From Verrucomicrobiota bacterium (GTDB lineage: Bacteria > Verrucomicrobiota > Verrucomicrobiia > Limisphaerales > J093), in assembly GCA_027493615.1 (NCBI GenBank), contig JAOSKK010000001.1, positions 611,629 through 675,628 of the forward strand: a DNA stretch of 64,000 nt, given 5' to 3'. Under the pieces are notes generated by a model. That model had not been told where the DNA came from. It saw only the letters and a program-made list of their open reading frames with translations, and made no database searches. This document shows positions 1 through 10,812 of this stretch, in pieces. A program made the position numbers and the translations under genes. Every line of letters begins with the position of its first letter. Positions within the stretch are counted from its first letter, which is position 1.

Positions 1-79
1 AATGTTGAGATCCGACCCCAAAGCCGATGCGTTCCCCCCTTGACGGCGGTCGCCACGCCCGTTGGACTCGTCCCGCCTT

Positions 80-753
80 ATGCACGCGCCCCGGCCGCTT
101 CGAATCCTCCTGTCCCTGGCATGCGCGTGGGCGGCTCTTGCTGTCCTCCCGCTCAACGCCGCAGAGCCCACAACGGAGTCCGATGCCCTCCGCCAGAAGA
201 ACCAGGAGATCGAACGGCTCCGCCGCGAATTGGAGCAGGCCGAGCGGGAGCGCGACCAACTCCAGCGCGACAACGAGCAACTCCGGCGCCAACAGCAGCG
301 CGCCTCCTCGCCGGCCCCGACCCCGCGCGCCGCCCCCAAGCCCGTCACGCCCATTGCCGACCGCCCCCGCTGACCGCCGACACCCCGGTCGAGGTTGATG
401 AACTCGTGTGGCACTTCACGAACGAGCCGGCCGCCGCCGCCAACCGCTACACCGACCAGGGCTTCCGCATTCTCGGCCACGTCGAGCGCTTCAGCCGCAG
501 CATGGTCGCGCGCGAGTTTGTGGTGCTATTGGCTTCACCGGATCCGAACCTCACCGTGCGGTGCCGCTTCAACTACGTGGACCGCTACCGAAGCGTCTTC
601 CTCACCCGCGACGGTCGCCAATTGACCGCGCGCCACCCCAGCGGACGTGAGGAAGCCCTGCTGGAGGCCGGGCAGGGCGTCACCATCACCGGTCGCTGCC
701 GGGGGCTGAAAGACGGAACAATCACGTTCACGCACTGCGCCCTCGTCCCCTGA
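80..753 (+). CDS. Secreted coiled-coil protein with OB-fold (tRNA_anti-like) domain, frameshifted
   Basis: The N-terminus is a signal peptide (MHAPRPLRILLSLACAWAAL). A Glu/Gln/Arg-rich coiled coil follows at residues 35-75, then a Pro/Ala linker. The second half lies in a different frame, from about 370 to 753, and reads VDELVWHFTNEPAAAANRY through to GQGVTITGRCRG and a final HCALVP. That pattern matches the tRNA_anti-like OB-fold family: an N-terminal helix, a beta barrel and a closing Cys-x-Leu. A one-base deletion near 350-370, in a C-rich stretch, would join the halves into one protein of about 225 residues. ATG 80 is chosen because it starts the signal peptide directly. The family is usually periplasmic and its ligand is unknown. 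The gene is followed by the fumarase pair with no clear functional link. The reading frame is confident and the function is not. Confidence 0.65.
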
Positions 754-812
754 GACGGCTCGGCGCGGCCCCGCCCGCCCTGCCGGTTTGACACTGCCAG
801 ACCCGCTCTCTA

Positions 813-1703
813 GTGTCGCGTCCAATGACTGGCTTGCAGGCTTCCCTCCTCGAACTCATCCGCCGCACGTCCGCCGAGATCCCCGACGACGTTCAGCGTA
901 CGATTCTGGCCGCGCTTGAACGCGAGAAGGCGGGTACCATCGCCGCCTCCGCCATGGAACTCATCCAGCGCAACATCGAACTCGCCCGGAAGAAGTCCCA
1001 GCCCATCTGCCAGGACACCGGCAGCGTGCTCTTCTATGTGGATTGCCCGGTCGGTTTTGACCAGATCACCTTTGCTGAGACCGCCCGTGAGGCCGTCCGT
1101 GAAGCCACCCGCAAGGGCTACCTCCGCCAGAACTCCGTCGATGCTCTCACCGGCAAGAACGACGGCACCAATGTTGGGCCCGGTGCGCCGACCCTCCACT
1201 TCCACGCCCATCGCGGCGCCGACGTGCAGGTCCGCCTGATGCTCAAGGGCGGGGGCTGCGAGAACGTGGGTGCCCAGTACTCCCTCCCCGATGAGGCCCT
1301 GGGCGCGGATCGCGACCTCGCCGGCTGCCGCAAGGTGATCCTCGATGCCGTCCTCCAAGCCCAAGGCAAAGGGTGCGGACCGGGCGTCCTCGGCGTCTGC
1401 ATCGGGGGCGACCGCGCCACCGGATACGAGTTCTCGAAGCAGCAACTCCTTCGCAAGCTCGATGACAGCAACCCCGTCCCGGAGTTGGACGCCCTCGAGC
1501 AGGACATTCTCAACACGGCCAATGAGCTGGGCATCGGGCCCATGGGCTTCGGCGGCAAGACCACCTTGCTCGGAGTCAAGATCGGCACCGCCAACCGCGT
1601 TCCCGCCTCCTATTTCGTCAGCATCAGCTACATGTGCTGGGCCTACCGTCGCCTGGGCGTGACCCTCGACGCCCAAGGCAACCTCCAAGACTGGCTCTAC
1701 TGA
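813..1703 (+). CDS. Class I fumarate hydratase / tartrate dehydratase, alpha subunit
   Basis: This is the iron-sulfur subunit of a two-subunit hydro-lyase that adds water to fumarate to give malate; close relatives act on L-tartrate. The 296-residue frame is intact. Three cysteines fall in conserved contexts with class I fumarase spacing and are likely 4Fe-4S ligands: Cys66 (QPICQDTGS), Cys188 (GKGCGPGVLG) and Cys275 (SYMCWAYRR). The GTNVGPGAPT and GPMGFGGKTTLLG segments are also typical. The GTG at 813 gives the longest protein; ATG 825 is an equally good start, and no clear ribosome site separates them. The beta subunit begins three bases after the stop, so the two are co-transcribed. A TCA-cycle role is inferred; sequence alone does not exclude tartrate dehydratase. 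Confidence 0.9.
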   Translation: MSRPMTGLQASLLELIRRTSAEIPDDVQRTILAALEREKAGTIAASAMELIQRNIELARKKSQPICQDTGSVLFYVDCPVGFDQITFAETAREAVREATRKGYLRQNSVDALTGKNDGTNVGPGAPTLHFHAHRGADVQVRLMLKGGGCENVGAQYSLPDEALGADRDLAGCRKVILDAVLQAQGKGCGPGVLGVCIGGDRATGYEFSKQQLLRKLDDSNPVPELDALEQDILNTANELGIGPMGFGGKTTLLGVKIGTANRVPASYFVSISYMCWAYRRLGVTLDAQGNLQDWLY

Positions 1704-1706
1704 CCC

Positions 1707-2291
1707 GTGACCGCCATGACCACGCTCACCCCTCCTCTTTCCGATGCCCAAGTTCGCGCCCTCAAGGTCGGCGATCCCGTCGAGATCACGGGGACCCTCT
1801 TTACCGGTCGCGACGCCGTCCACAAATACCTCGCCAAGGGCGGCGCACTCCCCCGCGGGTTTGGATCTGCGCGGCGGCATCCTCTACCACTGCGGTCCGG
1901 TCGTGATTAAGGACGAGGCCGGCCGATGGAAGGTGGTCGCCGCCGGCCCCACCACGTCCGCCCGTGAAGAACCCTACCAAGCTCGCATCATCGAGCAGTT
2001 CGGGCTCCGCGGCGTGATCGGCAAGGGGGGATGGGGGAGCGGACGTTGGCCGCCTGCCAGGCGCACGGCTGCGCCTACCTCCACGCCGTGGGGGGTGCCG
2101 CCCAGGTGCTGGCTGCGTGCATCACTGCCGTGCGCAACGTTTACTTCCTCGAGGAGTTCGGCTCCCCCGAAGCCATCTGGGAACTCGAGGTCCAACGCTT
2201 CCCGGCCGTGGTCACCATGGACGCCCGCGGCGGGTCGCTCCACCGTGATGTGTTTGAGGCCAGCCGGGCCGCGTTGGCGGAGCGGCTCTGA
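1707..2291 (+). CDS. Class I fumarate hydratase / tartrate dehydratase, beta subunit (two frameshifts)
   Basis: This is the C-terminal partner of the fumarase alpha subunit, about 195 residues once frames are joined, which is normal for the family. It starts at GTG 1707 or ATG 1716 and reads LSDAQVRALKVGDPVEITG, a standard beta-subunit opening. The frame shifts near 1850-1865 (extra base) into GGILYHCGPVVIKDEAGRW and AAGPTTSAREEPYQ, then shifts back near 2025-2036, in a run of six G followed by five G, into GERTLAACQAHGCAYLHAVGG. The corrected segment GKGGMGERT is a conserved family motif, so both shifts look like sequence errors. It ends FEASRAALAERL. It sits in one operon with the alpha subunit, three bases apart. 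Confidence 0.82.
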
Positions 2292-2329
2292 GTTCACGCA
2301 GCCGCGGCCCCGCTTGGACGCCTCACGCC

Positions 2330-4405
2330 CTATTGACTGACCCCTGGGGTACGCGCACGGCTCGCTCGGCCTGACGGGTACTTTTTCGGCCGGCTGGCTG
2401 GTCGCTCCGCCCTCGCGGGCCTGCCCCCCACGGCCGCCCCGCCATCCCGATGGCGCTGCAGTTCCCGAATCTGGTCCCGCAGCAGCGCCGCTTTCTCAAA
2501 CTCGAGCTGGTTCGCCGCTTCGAGCATCTCCGCCTCGAGCTCACGCAGGGTCTCGACCACGTCGAAGTTCCCGACGGCGTCCTTGAGGGCGTGGGCCGCC
2601 GCGGACTGGCCTGCCTGCCGCACGACCAGGCTGGCCTCGACGGCACGGGTGACGCTGCGCGGGGTGATGCCGTGTTCGCGGTTGTAGGCAAGCTGCTTCT
2701 CGCGGCGATAGTTCGAGATGGCGAGGAACTTCTCGATGCTCTGGGTCCGCACGTCGGCATAAAGGATCACTTCGCCGTTCAAGTGACGGGCGGCCCGGCC
2801 GGCGGTTTGGATGAGACTCGTGGTCGAGCGCAGGTAGCCTTCCTTGTCAGCATCCAGAATCGCCACCAGCGAGACCTCGGGGAGGTCGAGCCCCTCCCGC
2901 AGCAGATTGATGCCTACCAACACGTCGCAGTCCCCCTGGCGCAGGGCCCGCAGGATCTCGACACGCTCGATGGCGTCGATCTCGCTGTGCAGGTAGCGGA
3001 CGTTGATACCGATGTCCCGCAGGTAATCCGTCAGTTCCTCCGCCGTGCGCTTCGTTAGTGTCGTCACGAGCACCCGCTCCTTCCGCTCGACCCGCCGGCG
3101 GGCCTCCTCGATGAGGTCGTCGATCTGCCCGCGCAGCGGCTTGACATGGACCGGGGGATCCACCAGCCCGGTGGGTCGGACGATGAGCTCGACCTGGTGG
3201 GCCCCCGACCACGCCAGCTCCTGGGGGCCGGGCGTGGCGCTCGCGTAGATCGTTTGTCCTTGAAGCGACTGGAACTCCTCGAACTTGAGCGGGCGATTGT
3301 CCAGGGCGCTGGGCAGCCGGAAGCCGTAGTTCACCAGGACCTCCTTGCGTGCGAGGTCCCCCGCGGACATTCCCCCGATCTGAGGCACGGTCGCGTGTGA
3401 TTCGTCGATGACGAGCACGTAGTCGGAGGGCAGGAAGTCCAGCAGCGTGCAGGGGCGTGAACCCGGCGGACGCTGGCCGATGTGCCGCGAGTAATTCTCG
3501 ATCCCTGAGCAGAACCCCATCTCCTCCATCATCTCGAGGTCGTACTCGGTGCGCATTTTGATCCGCTGCGCCTCGAGCAGTTTGCCGCGGGCCTCGAACC
3601 ACGCGATGCGCTCGGTGAGTTCCTCGCGGATGGAGAGGACGGCGCGTTTGATCTTGTCCGGTGGCGTGACGAACTGCTTCGCCGGATACACAGTCACGGC
3701 GGCGAGGTCCTCGAGCGGGTGCCCGGTCAGCGGGTCAAACCGGGTCAGCCGCTCGATCTGGTCGCCGAAGAACTCGATCCGCAGGGCGTCCTCGGTGTAA
3801 GCGGGACAGAGCTCGAGGGTGTCACCGCGCACCCGGAACTGGCCACGTTCGAAGGCCACGTCGTTGCGGTTGTACTGGAGTTCCACGAGACGGTGCAGCA
3901 GGTGTTCGCGGCTCATGGCCTCGCCGACGCGGGCGTGGACCACCATTTCCTCGTAGTCCTCCCGGCTGCCGATGCCGTAGATGCAGGAGACGCTCGCGAC
4001 CACGACGACGTCCCGGCGGGCGAACAGCGAGCTCATGGTCGAGAGCCGCAGCCGTTCGATATCGTCGTTCCGGCTCGAGTCCTTCTCGATGAACGTGTCG
4101 GTGCGCGGGATGTAGGCCTCGGGCTGGTAGTAGTCGAAGTAGCTCACGAAGTACTCGACCGCATTGCGTGGGAAGAAGCCCTTGAACTCGGCGTAGAGCT
4201 GGGCGGCCAGCGTCTTGTTGTGCGAGAGCACCAGCGTGGGCCGGTTCACCTGGGCGATCACGTTCGCCAGCGTAAACGTCTTTCCCGATCCGGTGACGCC
4301 GACGAGCGTCTGGTGGCGGACCCCCTGCCGGAGGCCCTCGGTCAGCTTGGCGATGGCCTGCGGCTGGTCGCCTGCCGGCGGGAACGGTGAGACAAGCTCG
4401 AACAT
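2330..4405 (-). CDS. uvrB: UvrABC system protein B (excinuclease subunit)
   Basis: UvrB is the DNA-damage-verification helicase of nucleotide excision repair. It is loaded by UvrA and recruits UvrC. The frame is intact at 691 residues, slightly longer than the usual 670. Walker A GVTGSGKT is at residues 36-43, the damage-binding beta-hairpin [16 protein letters not shown] follows near residue 90, then VIDESH (Walker B type) and the helicase motifs QTAGRAARH and [14 protein letters not shown]. The C-terminal UVR motif ([19 protein letters not shown]) that contacts UvrC is present, followed by an Arg/Pro-rich tail. An upstream in-frame start would add 42 residues; [15 protein letters not shown] is preferred because that is where the conserved family sequence begins. 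It is convergent with the fumarase genes. Confidence 0.97.
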   Translation of the reverse strand: MFELVSPFPPAGDQPQAIAKLTEGLRQGVRHQTLVGVTGSGKTFTLANVIAQVNRPTLVLSHNKTLAAQLYAEFKGFFPRNAVEYFVSYFDYYQPEAYIPRTDTFIEKDSSRNDDIERLRLSTMSSLFARRDVVVVASVSCIYGIGSREDYEEMVVHARVGEAMSREHLLHRLVELQYNRNDVAFERGQFRVRGDTLELCPAYTEDALRIEFFGDQIERLTRFDPLTGHPLEDLAAVTVYPAKQFVTPPDKIKRAVLSIREELTERIAWFEARGKLLEAQRIKMRTEYDLEMMEEMGFCSGIENYSRHIGQRPPGSRPCTLLDFLPSDYVLVIDESHATVPQIGGMSAGDLARKEVLVNYGFRLPSALDNRPLKFEEFQSLQGQTIYASATPGPQELAWSGAHQVELIVRPTGLVDPPVHVKPLRGQIDDLIEEARRRVERKERVLVTTLTKRTAEELTDYLRDIGINVRYLHSEIDAIERVEILRALRQGDCDVLVGINLLREGLDLPEVSLVAILDADKEGYLRSTTSLIQTAGRAARHLNGEVILYADVRTQSIEKFLAISNYRREKQLAYNREHGITPRSVTRAVEASLVVRQAGQSAAAHALKDAVGNFDVVETLRELEAEMLEAANQLEFEKAALLRDQIRELQRHRDGGAAVGGRPARAERPASRPKKYPSGRASRARTPGVSQ

Positions 4406-4846
4406 GCGTGGTCGGGCCGGACGCCGTGCGACCGGTTCATCGCGGGAAGCCCGGCGGAAGGCCCGCCAAGCTTCGCCACCGCCCGGACCCCCGTCAACCG
4501 GCGTGCGGCGGTCCCCGACGTTCGGCCGCAAGACAGAATCCTCCCTCGGACGACCGCTGGCTGTGGCCCAGCGTGCCCGCCGTCGTCGTCTTCGTTCCCT
4601 ACCTTACCTTTTGTGAATCGGTGGCCCGCCCTGTTCACCCCTCGGGTTTTCACCGCCGCGAGGCCGGTTCTCACAGAAGCGGCGGTACCTGGCCGTCTTG
4701 GTGCAAGACCCCTCCAGGATCAAGGTCGGTCGGCTTCTCCGAGTCATCTCTCGGGCACCCGGGCCGATCGGGCGTTTCTCGCCGCCCGTTTCACCTTGCA
4801 CCGGGTGTCCATGCCGACCATGCTGCTCCGCCAACATCTAATCCTT
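4406..4846. other. Intergenic region between divergent uvrB and a secreted LamG protein
   Basis: This stretch of 441 bases separates two divergent genes and must hold both promoters. Open frames extend from both sides but show no family sequence, so it is treated as non-coding. No convincing -35/-10 pair, terminator hairpin or repeat was found by eye. The T-rich patch near 4600-4616 is the least GC-rich part and is the most plausible promoter area. Confidence 0.4.
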
Positions 4847-7585
4847 ATGAACCCAAGTCGTTACTCCCACCTGCGCTTGCTGGCGCTCCTGCTGGGCTGC
4901 TGGGTCGGCGTGGCCATCGGCCAGGCCGAAATCACCCCGGTGCTCGACTACCGCCTCGGCGAGGATGACTCCCCGAACACCCTTGGCGGACCTGCCACGG
5001 ATCCGACGCGCGCCCGACTCGGCGATCAGCACCTGACCCGACGGGGATCGCCGCAATACGTTCCGGGCTACGCGGCCATCGGTTCAACCCACGCCATCCG
5101 CCTCACCAACGGCCCCGGCATCGTCCCCCAGTCCTACGGCACGGATTTCGACTTCGATCCGACCGAGTCCGGCCAGTGGGGCTTCAGTTGCTGGGTGAAG
5201 TTCGATGCCCTGCCCGACCCGGACAAAGCGCCCGAGGCCGCCATCGTGCATATCGGCGACATCAACGCGGGCTCGATCATCCTGCAGACCCTCGCCCGCG
5301 ACGGCCGGATCGTGTTCGGCACCCACGCGCCCGGCATCGCCATCAACGCCGGCGAAACCGAGGTGCATCTCGGTCGCTGGACGCATCTGGCGGTCGTGTT
5401 CGACAACGGCGGTCGCATGTATGTGGACGGCTACGATGAAGCCGCGGTCGGGGGCGGACAGAATCCGCCCGCCGGCATCACGCTGGGCGCCATTCGCTCG
5501 ACGGCGACGAGTTTCGGTTCTCACGCCAACATCACCATCGACCAGGTGCGCGTGTTCGAGGTCCCGCCGTGGGGATTCCAGGTGAGCGACCTCGAGATCC
5601 CGCCTGTTACCGGGCCCTACATCGTGTCGAGCACCGGCGGGCCGTTCGGCTTCACAATCGAGATCGCCGACAACTTCCCCGCCACGCTCGACCCGGCCAC
5701 GCTGAGCCTGAAGGTAAACGGCGCCGACCTCACGCCCACCTCCGTCACCAAACCGGGCAACACGCTCGTCGAGTACCAGCGTCCCGTCGACAATCCGTTC
5801 CCCGCCGGCGTCTATGGTATCGAGATCGGCTACCGCGACACCGGCGGACAATCCTACACCGACGCCCGTTCGTTCCGCGTCCGGTCGTACACGCTGCTGC
5901 CCGCGGATTTCCTCACGGCCGCCGGCACGGTGAACAAGACCCAGCCCGGTTTCCGGATCCGCCCGCACCAGGTCGCGGCCGGCCAGCCCAACAGCCTCAA
6001 ATGGACCGAAGAGCAGTTGGCCGGGGTGCACGGGCCCAACCTCGCCAACCTGACCGGAGCCGTCGAGGGCTACTTCGTCTGGGACAGCATCATCGACTTC
6101 AAGAACGAAACCGGCCAGACCGCGAACTTCTTCAACGACCTTCCGTTCTCGGCCATCGGCATCCCCGGCACGACCCTCGCGAACGAGGACAACGCGGCGA
6201 TCGAGGTTCTCACCTTCCTCGAGTTCCCGGCGGTGGGCTTCTACAGCCTTGGTGTGAACAGCGACGACGGCTTCCGGCTCAGTACGGGATTGAACGCCCG
6301 CGACCGGCTCTCCGTGGTGGTGGGCGAATACGACGGCGACCGCCTGGCAGCGGATTCCATCCTCCGCATCTATGTGCCCCAGGCCGGCATCTACCCCTTC
6401 CGCCTCATCTGGGAGAACGGCACCGGACCTGCGTCGCTCGAATGGTTCTCGGTCCTGGAAGACGGCACCCGCGCGCTCATCAACGATCCCGCCGTGCCGG
6501 GCGCCATCCTGGCGTACCGCGCCGGTCCGAACCCGGCGTATGTGTCCGCCGTCTCGCCCATCCCTGGCGAAACGGCGGCGCGCGCCGACGCCGCGATCAC
6601 CGTGGAGATCACCGATGGCGAAACGACCGTGGCCGAAACCTCAGTGCAACTCGGACTCAACGGTCCCGCTGTGGCGCCCACCAGCGCCACCAAGACGGGC
6701 GGCGTCATCACCGCCACGCTGGTGCCGCCTGCGGCCCTTGCCGCCGGTTCCACCAACACGATCACCCTGGTCTACGCCGACAACACCGGGAAGAACTTCA
6801 CCCACGCGTGGACGTTCCGGGTGGCCGAGGCGGCGGGCGGTGTGCAGCTCATCACCCCGTCTGGCATCACGCAGAAGGCGGGTGACACGCTCGGCGGGTT
6901 CCCGGTTGCCAACCTCATCAACAACTCGGGCTTCTCGACCCCGCCGGATGCCGGCAATTACGCCACGACCAGCCACACGGCCAGCGGCAACACCTGGGTG
7001 ACCGCCACGGCCGCGAACCCCAACTACTTCACCGCCGGCCATCCTGCCCCGCAGTTCGACCTCACGCTGGGCAGCCTCTTCGACCTGAGCCACCTGGTGG
7101 TCTGGGGCTATGGCGGCAACAACAACGAAGCCACCGACTTCACTGTCGAGTTCTCCACCGATGGCGGCGCCCCCTTCACCGGCAGCGAGAGTGTCCAGAC
7201 CAGCGCTCTTTTGGGAGGGAACTCGGAAGCGCTCGAGTTCACCCAGAAACACACCGCCAACGCCGTCCGCATCACCATGACCAACAACGGCGGCGGCCGC
7301 GGATTTGGTGGCGCCGGTACCGGCGACCGTGTCGGGCTCGGCGAAATCAAGTTCCTCGGGACGGCCGTGGTCGTCGAACCTCCTGCCCGCCCGACCCTGT
7401 CGGCAACCCGTGCCGGCGGCAACGTGACCTTGTCGTGGCCCGCCAGCGTGACGGGGTTCACCCTGGAAACCAGCGAGCGTCTCCCGGCCACCACTTGGAC
7501 GCCCGTTCCCGGCGTGGCCAACAACTCGGTGACCCTGCCGACTTCCACCGCCGCCAGCAGCTTCTATCGCTTGCGAAGCCCGTAG
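4847..7585 (+). CDS. Large secreted LamG / PA14-like / discoidin-like adhesin
   Basis: This intact 912-residue protein opens with a signal peptide (LRLLALLLGCWVGVAIGQA). Residues about 70-225 form a LamG/concanavalin-type beta sandwich (WGFSCWVKFDALP, RWTHLAVVFDNGGRMYVDG). A PA14-like stretch follows around residues 400-550 (FYSLGVNSDDGFRLSTG). A domain resembling F5/8 discoidin domains comes next (LSHLVVWGYGGNNNEATDFT). It closes with a fibronectin-like module (NVTLSWPASVTGFTLE ending SSFYRLRSP) that recurs on other long secreted proteins here. Such proteins bind glycans or the cell surface; the ligand is unknown. ATG 4847 is chosen because it begins the signal peptide, although the frame is open from 4613. 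It precedes the sulfatase cluster on the same strand, so a glycan-related role is plausible but inferred. Confidence 0.8.
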   Translation: MNPSRYSHLRLLALLLGCWVGVAIGQAEITPVLDYRLGEDDSPNTLGGPATDPTRARLGDQHLTRRGSPQYVPGYAAIGSTHAIRLTNGPGIVPQSYGTDFDFDPTESGQWGFSCWVKFDALPDPDKAPEAAIVHIGDINAGSIILQTLARDGRIVFGTHAPGIAINAGETEVHLGRWTHLAVVFDNGGRMYVDGYDEAAVGGGQNPPAGITLGAIRSTATSFGSHANITIDQVRVFEVPPWGFQVSDLEIPPVTGPYIVSSTGGPFGFTIEIADNFPATLDPATLSLKVNGADLTPTSVTKPGNTLVEYQRPVDNPFPAGVYGIEIGYRDTGGQSYTDARSFRVRSYTLLPADFLTAAGTVNKTQPGFRIRPHQVAAGQPNSLKWTEEQLAGVHGPNLANLTGAVEGYFVWDSIIDFKNETGQTANFFNDLPFSAIGIPGTTLANEDNAAIEVLTFLEFPAVGFYSLGVNSDDGFRLSTGLNARDRLSVVVGEYDGDRLAADSILRIYVPQAGIYPFRLIWENGTGPASLEWFSVLEDGTRALINDPAVPGAILAYRAGPNPAYVSAVSPIPGETAARADAAITVEITDGETTVAETSVQLGLNGPAVAPTSATKTGGVITATLVPPAALAAGSTNTITLVYADNTGKNFTHAWTFRVAEAAGGVQLITPSGITQKAGDTLGGFPVANLINNSGFSTPPDAGNYATTSHTASGNTWVTATAANPNYFTAGHPAPQFDLTLGSLFDLSHLVVWGYGGNNNEATDFTVEFSTDGGAPFTGSESVQTSALLGGNSEALEFTQKHTANAVRITMTNNGGGRGFGGAGTGDRVGLGEIKFLGTAVVVEPPARPTLSATRAGGNVTLSWPASVTGFTLETSERLPATTWTPVPGVANNSVTLPTSTAASSFYRLRSP

Positions 7586-7715
7586 CGACAGCCGGTTGCC
7601 GCTGGGACAGACGCCGCCCGTCTGGGGACACCCGGGCGGGCGGTTTCTCCTTTACTGCGCTGATCCCGGCCGATCCGCTTGCCCCAGCGGTCGTCGCCGA
7701 CTAGCCTGTCGGTCC

Positions 7716-9310
7716 ATGAACCCCGCGTGGCTGCTCGTCGTCACTCTACTGGCCGGATCGGTCCTCGGGAGCACTCAGGCTGCTCCGCGCCCCAACGTGG
7801 TTGTCATCCTCGCCGATGACCTGGGGTACTCCGACGTCGGCTGTTACGGCGGCGAGATCGCCACTCCCAACCTGGATGCGCTGGCCCGCGGCGGCTTGCG
7901 CTTCACCCAGTTCTACAACACCGCCCGCTGCTGGCCGTCGCGTGCCGCGCTGTTGACTGGTTACTACCCCCAACAGGTTCGTCGCGACACCCTCTACCCG
8001 GCCAAGGGCCAGTCCGGTCAGGGCACGCGTCCCGCCTGGGCTCCGCTGCTCCCCACCCTGCTCAAGCCGCTGGGCTACCGGTCGTATCACTCCGGCAAGT
8101 GGCACCTGGATGGTGCCCCTCGGGCCAATGGCTTCGACCGCGCCTACACACTCGACGACCACGACCGCTACTTCTACCCGAAGCAACACACCCGCGACGA
8201 CCAACGCCTGCCCCCCGTCGAGCCTGGCACGGATTACTACGCCACCACCTTCATCGCCAGCCACGCCATCGAATGTCTGCGCGAACATGCCCGTGACCAC
8301 CCGGACCAACCCTTCTTCCTGCACCTCACCTTCACCGCGCCTCATTTTCCCCTGCAGGCGTCTCCGGACGACATCGATCGCTACCGCACCCGCTACCTGG
8401 CGGGCTGGGAGGTCCTGCAGGCCGAACGCGCCGAGCGCCTGAAACGTCTCGATCTGCTCTCGCATCCCCCGGCCGCCATCGAACGCGAACTCGGTCCGCC
8501 CTACCACTTTCCGGCCCATCTCGACACGCTCGGGGGCGGCGAGGTTTTCCGGCCGCTGCCCTGGGAAACGCTCACGCCGCAGCAACGGGAGTTCCAGGCG
8601 ACCAAGATGGCCATTCATGCCGCCATGGTGGACCGCATGGACCGGGAAATCGGCCGGGTCCTCGCCCAACTGAAGGCGATGAACGCCTTCACCAATACGC
8701 TCATCCTGTTCGCCTCCGACAACGGGGCCAGCGCCGAAATCATGGTGCGTGGGGATCTGCACGATCCGCAGGCCCCGGCGGGATCGGGCTCGACCTTCCT
8801 GTGCCTGGGACCCGGTTTCTCGAGCGTGGCCAACACCCCCTTCCGCCGCCATAAGACCTGGGTGCACGAAGGCGGCATCGCCACCCCGTTCATCGTGCAT
8901 TGGCCTCAGGGCATCCCGGCCCGGGGCGAACTGCGCCACACGCCCGCGCATTTCATCGACATCCTGCCCACCCTGCTGGAACTGGCCGGCGCAATGCCCC
9001 ACCGCCCCACGACCGACAGCCCCACCACCGCTCCTCCCTTGCCCGGACGCACCCTCACCCCCGTCTTCACACGGGATGCGGGACCCTGCACGAGGAACTC
9101 TGGTGGTGCCATGACGACCACCGCGCCATCCGCGTCGGTGACTGGAAGCTCGTCGCCCCGAACCACGAACCGTGGGAGCTCTACGACCTGCGCCGCGACC
9201 GCGGCGAATCCCACAACCTGGCGGCCGAACAACCCAACCGCGTGCGTGATCTCGAGGCGCGCTGGCAACGCCTGGCGGCGGCCTTCGCCCAACATGCGGC
9301 CACCCCCTGA
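7716..9310 (+). CDS. Sulfatase 1, secreted, Cys-type (one frameshift)
   Basis: This is a formylglycine-dependent sulfatase that hydrolyses sulfate esters, exported through the signal peptide MNPAWLLVVTLLAGSVLG. The metal-binding start PNVVVILADDLGYSD contains the paired aspartates at residues 34-35. The active-site signature CWPSR places the cysteine to be converted to formylglycine at residue 72. SGKWHLDG, FASDNGA and HEGGIATPFIVHWP are further family motifs. A one-base deletion near 9070-9100 moves the C-terminus into another frame (IRVGDWKLVAPNHEPWELYD, DRGESHNLA), which ends at 9310. Corrected length is about 531 residues. The next sulfatase begins two bases after the stop, so the four form one transcription unit. 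No sulfatase-maturating enzyme lies in this window. Confidence 0.88.
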
Positions 9311-9311
9311 T

Positions 9312-10796
9312 ATGTCGCGTCTGACTCGCTGCCTGATGGCCGTGGTCCTTGGGACCGGCGCCCTCGCTTCACTCCCGGCCCATGCCGCGTCGCGGCCGAA
9401 CGTCCTGTTCTTACTGGCGGACGACCTCGGTCAGCGGGACCTCGGCTGTTACGGCAGCACCTTCTACGAGACCCCTCACCTCGACGCCCTGGCGCGCGAT
9501 GGTGCCCGCTTCACCGACGCCTACGCGGCGTGTCCCGTCTGCTCTCCCACCCGCGCCAGCTTGCTCACCCGGCCAATGGCCCCAGCGCACGGGCGTCACG
9601 GACTACCTCGGCGCCCCGGTCCCGACCGTTGGAATCGCAACACCACCCTCCTGCCAGCCCCTCAGCAGGACCGCCTCGCGCTGGAGACGGTGACCCTTGC
9701 GGAGACGCTGAAGACCGCCGGTTACGCCACGTTCTTCGCCGGGAAATGGCACCTCGGTCCCGAGGGCTGGTGGCCGGAGAATCAAGGTTTTGACGTCAAT
9801 CGCGGTGGCACTGACCAAGGCGGGCCTTACGGCGGCAAGCAGTACTTCTCGCCCTATGGCAACCCGCGCCTCAGCGACGGCCCGCCCGGCGAACATCTCC
9901 CCGACCGGTTGGCAACTGAGACCGTCCAGTTCATCACCGATCATCGGGACCGTCCCTTTCTCGCCTACCTCGCCTTCTACTCCGTCCACACGCCGCTCAT
10001 GGCCCGCGAAGATCTCCGCCAGAAGTACGAAGCCAGGCGCCGGTCCTCGGCCCCCTGCCACACCCGCTTGGGGCCGCGAACACACCCGCGACGTTCGGCT
10101 CGTGCAGGATCACGCGGTCTATGCCGGCATGGTCGAGGCCCTGGACCTGGCCGTCGGCAAGGTCCTCGCCCAACTCGACACGCTCGGCCTTCGCGACCGC
10201 ACGCTGGTCCTGTTCACCAGCGACAACGGCGGTCTTTCGACCAGCGAAGGCTGGCCCACTTCGAACCGGCCCCTCCGCGCCGGCAAGGGCTGGCTGTACG
10301 AGGGCGGCATTCGCGTGCCCCTCATCGTTCGGCTGGCCCGGCGTGGTCGCGCCCGGCCGCGTGCTCGGGACGCCCGTCAGCAGCCCGGACCTCCTCCCCA
10401 CGCTCCTGGATGCAACCGGTGTTCCCCTCCCTCCCGGCCAGCCCCGCGATGGACTGAGCCTCCTCCGGCTTTTCCGCGGTGAAGTCGTCCCGGAACGCTC
10501 CCTGTTCTGGCACTACCCGCACTACGGCAACCAGGGCGGCGCTCCCGGGGCCGCCATTCGACGTGGCGACTGGAAACTCCTCGAGTGGTTCGAAGACCGG
10601 CGCATCGAGCTCTACAACGTCGCCGCCGACGCCGGCGAAACCACCGACCTTGCCCAACAGGAGTTCACCCGTGCCGACGCCCTGCGGGCGGAGCTCCATG
10701 CCTGGCAACAACAGGTGGGGCCCGGTTCCCCGCGCCCAACCCGGCTTACGACCTCGCCAAACCCAGCGGCCGTTTTGCCCCCGTCCCCCGCCCTGA
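9312..10796 (+). CDS. Sulfatase 2, secreted, Cys-type (several frameshifts)
   Basis: The signal peptide MSRLTRCLMAVVLGTGALAS is followed by RPNVLFLLADDLGQRDLGCYG and the active-site signature CSPTR (Cys77). Family motifs include FFAGKWHLG, LFTSDNGGLS, YEGGIRVPLIV, SPDLLPTLLDATG and RRGDWKLLEWFEDRRIELYN. Reading the whole protein needs about six indel corrections: a compensating pair near 9573 and 9620, and single shifts near 10045, 10330, 10715 and 10790. The last places the stop at TGA 10794-10796; without it the frame runs through into sulfatase 3. The conserved tail PAPNPAYDLAKPSGR, where many sulfatases end, supports that stop. The high indel density in an otherwise conserved enzyme argues for sequence error over decay. 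Confidence 0.8.
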
Positions 10797-10812
10797 CCGC
10801 CAGGCCGCCCTC

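Noticed and set aside
810..1880. Long minus-strand open frame opposite the fumarase genes
   Set aside because: It is the antisense of well-recognised genes; high GC content makes long shadow frames common and it has no family sequence.
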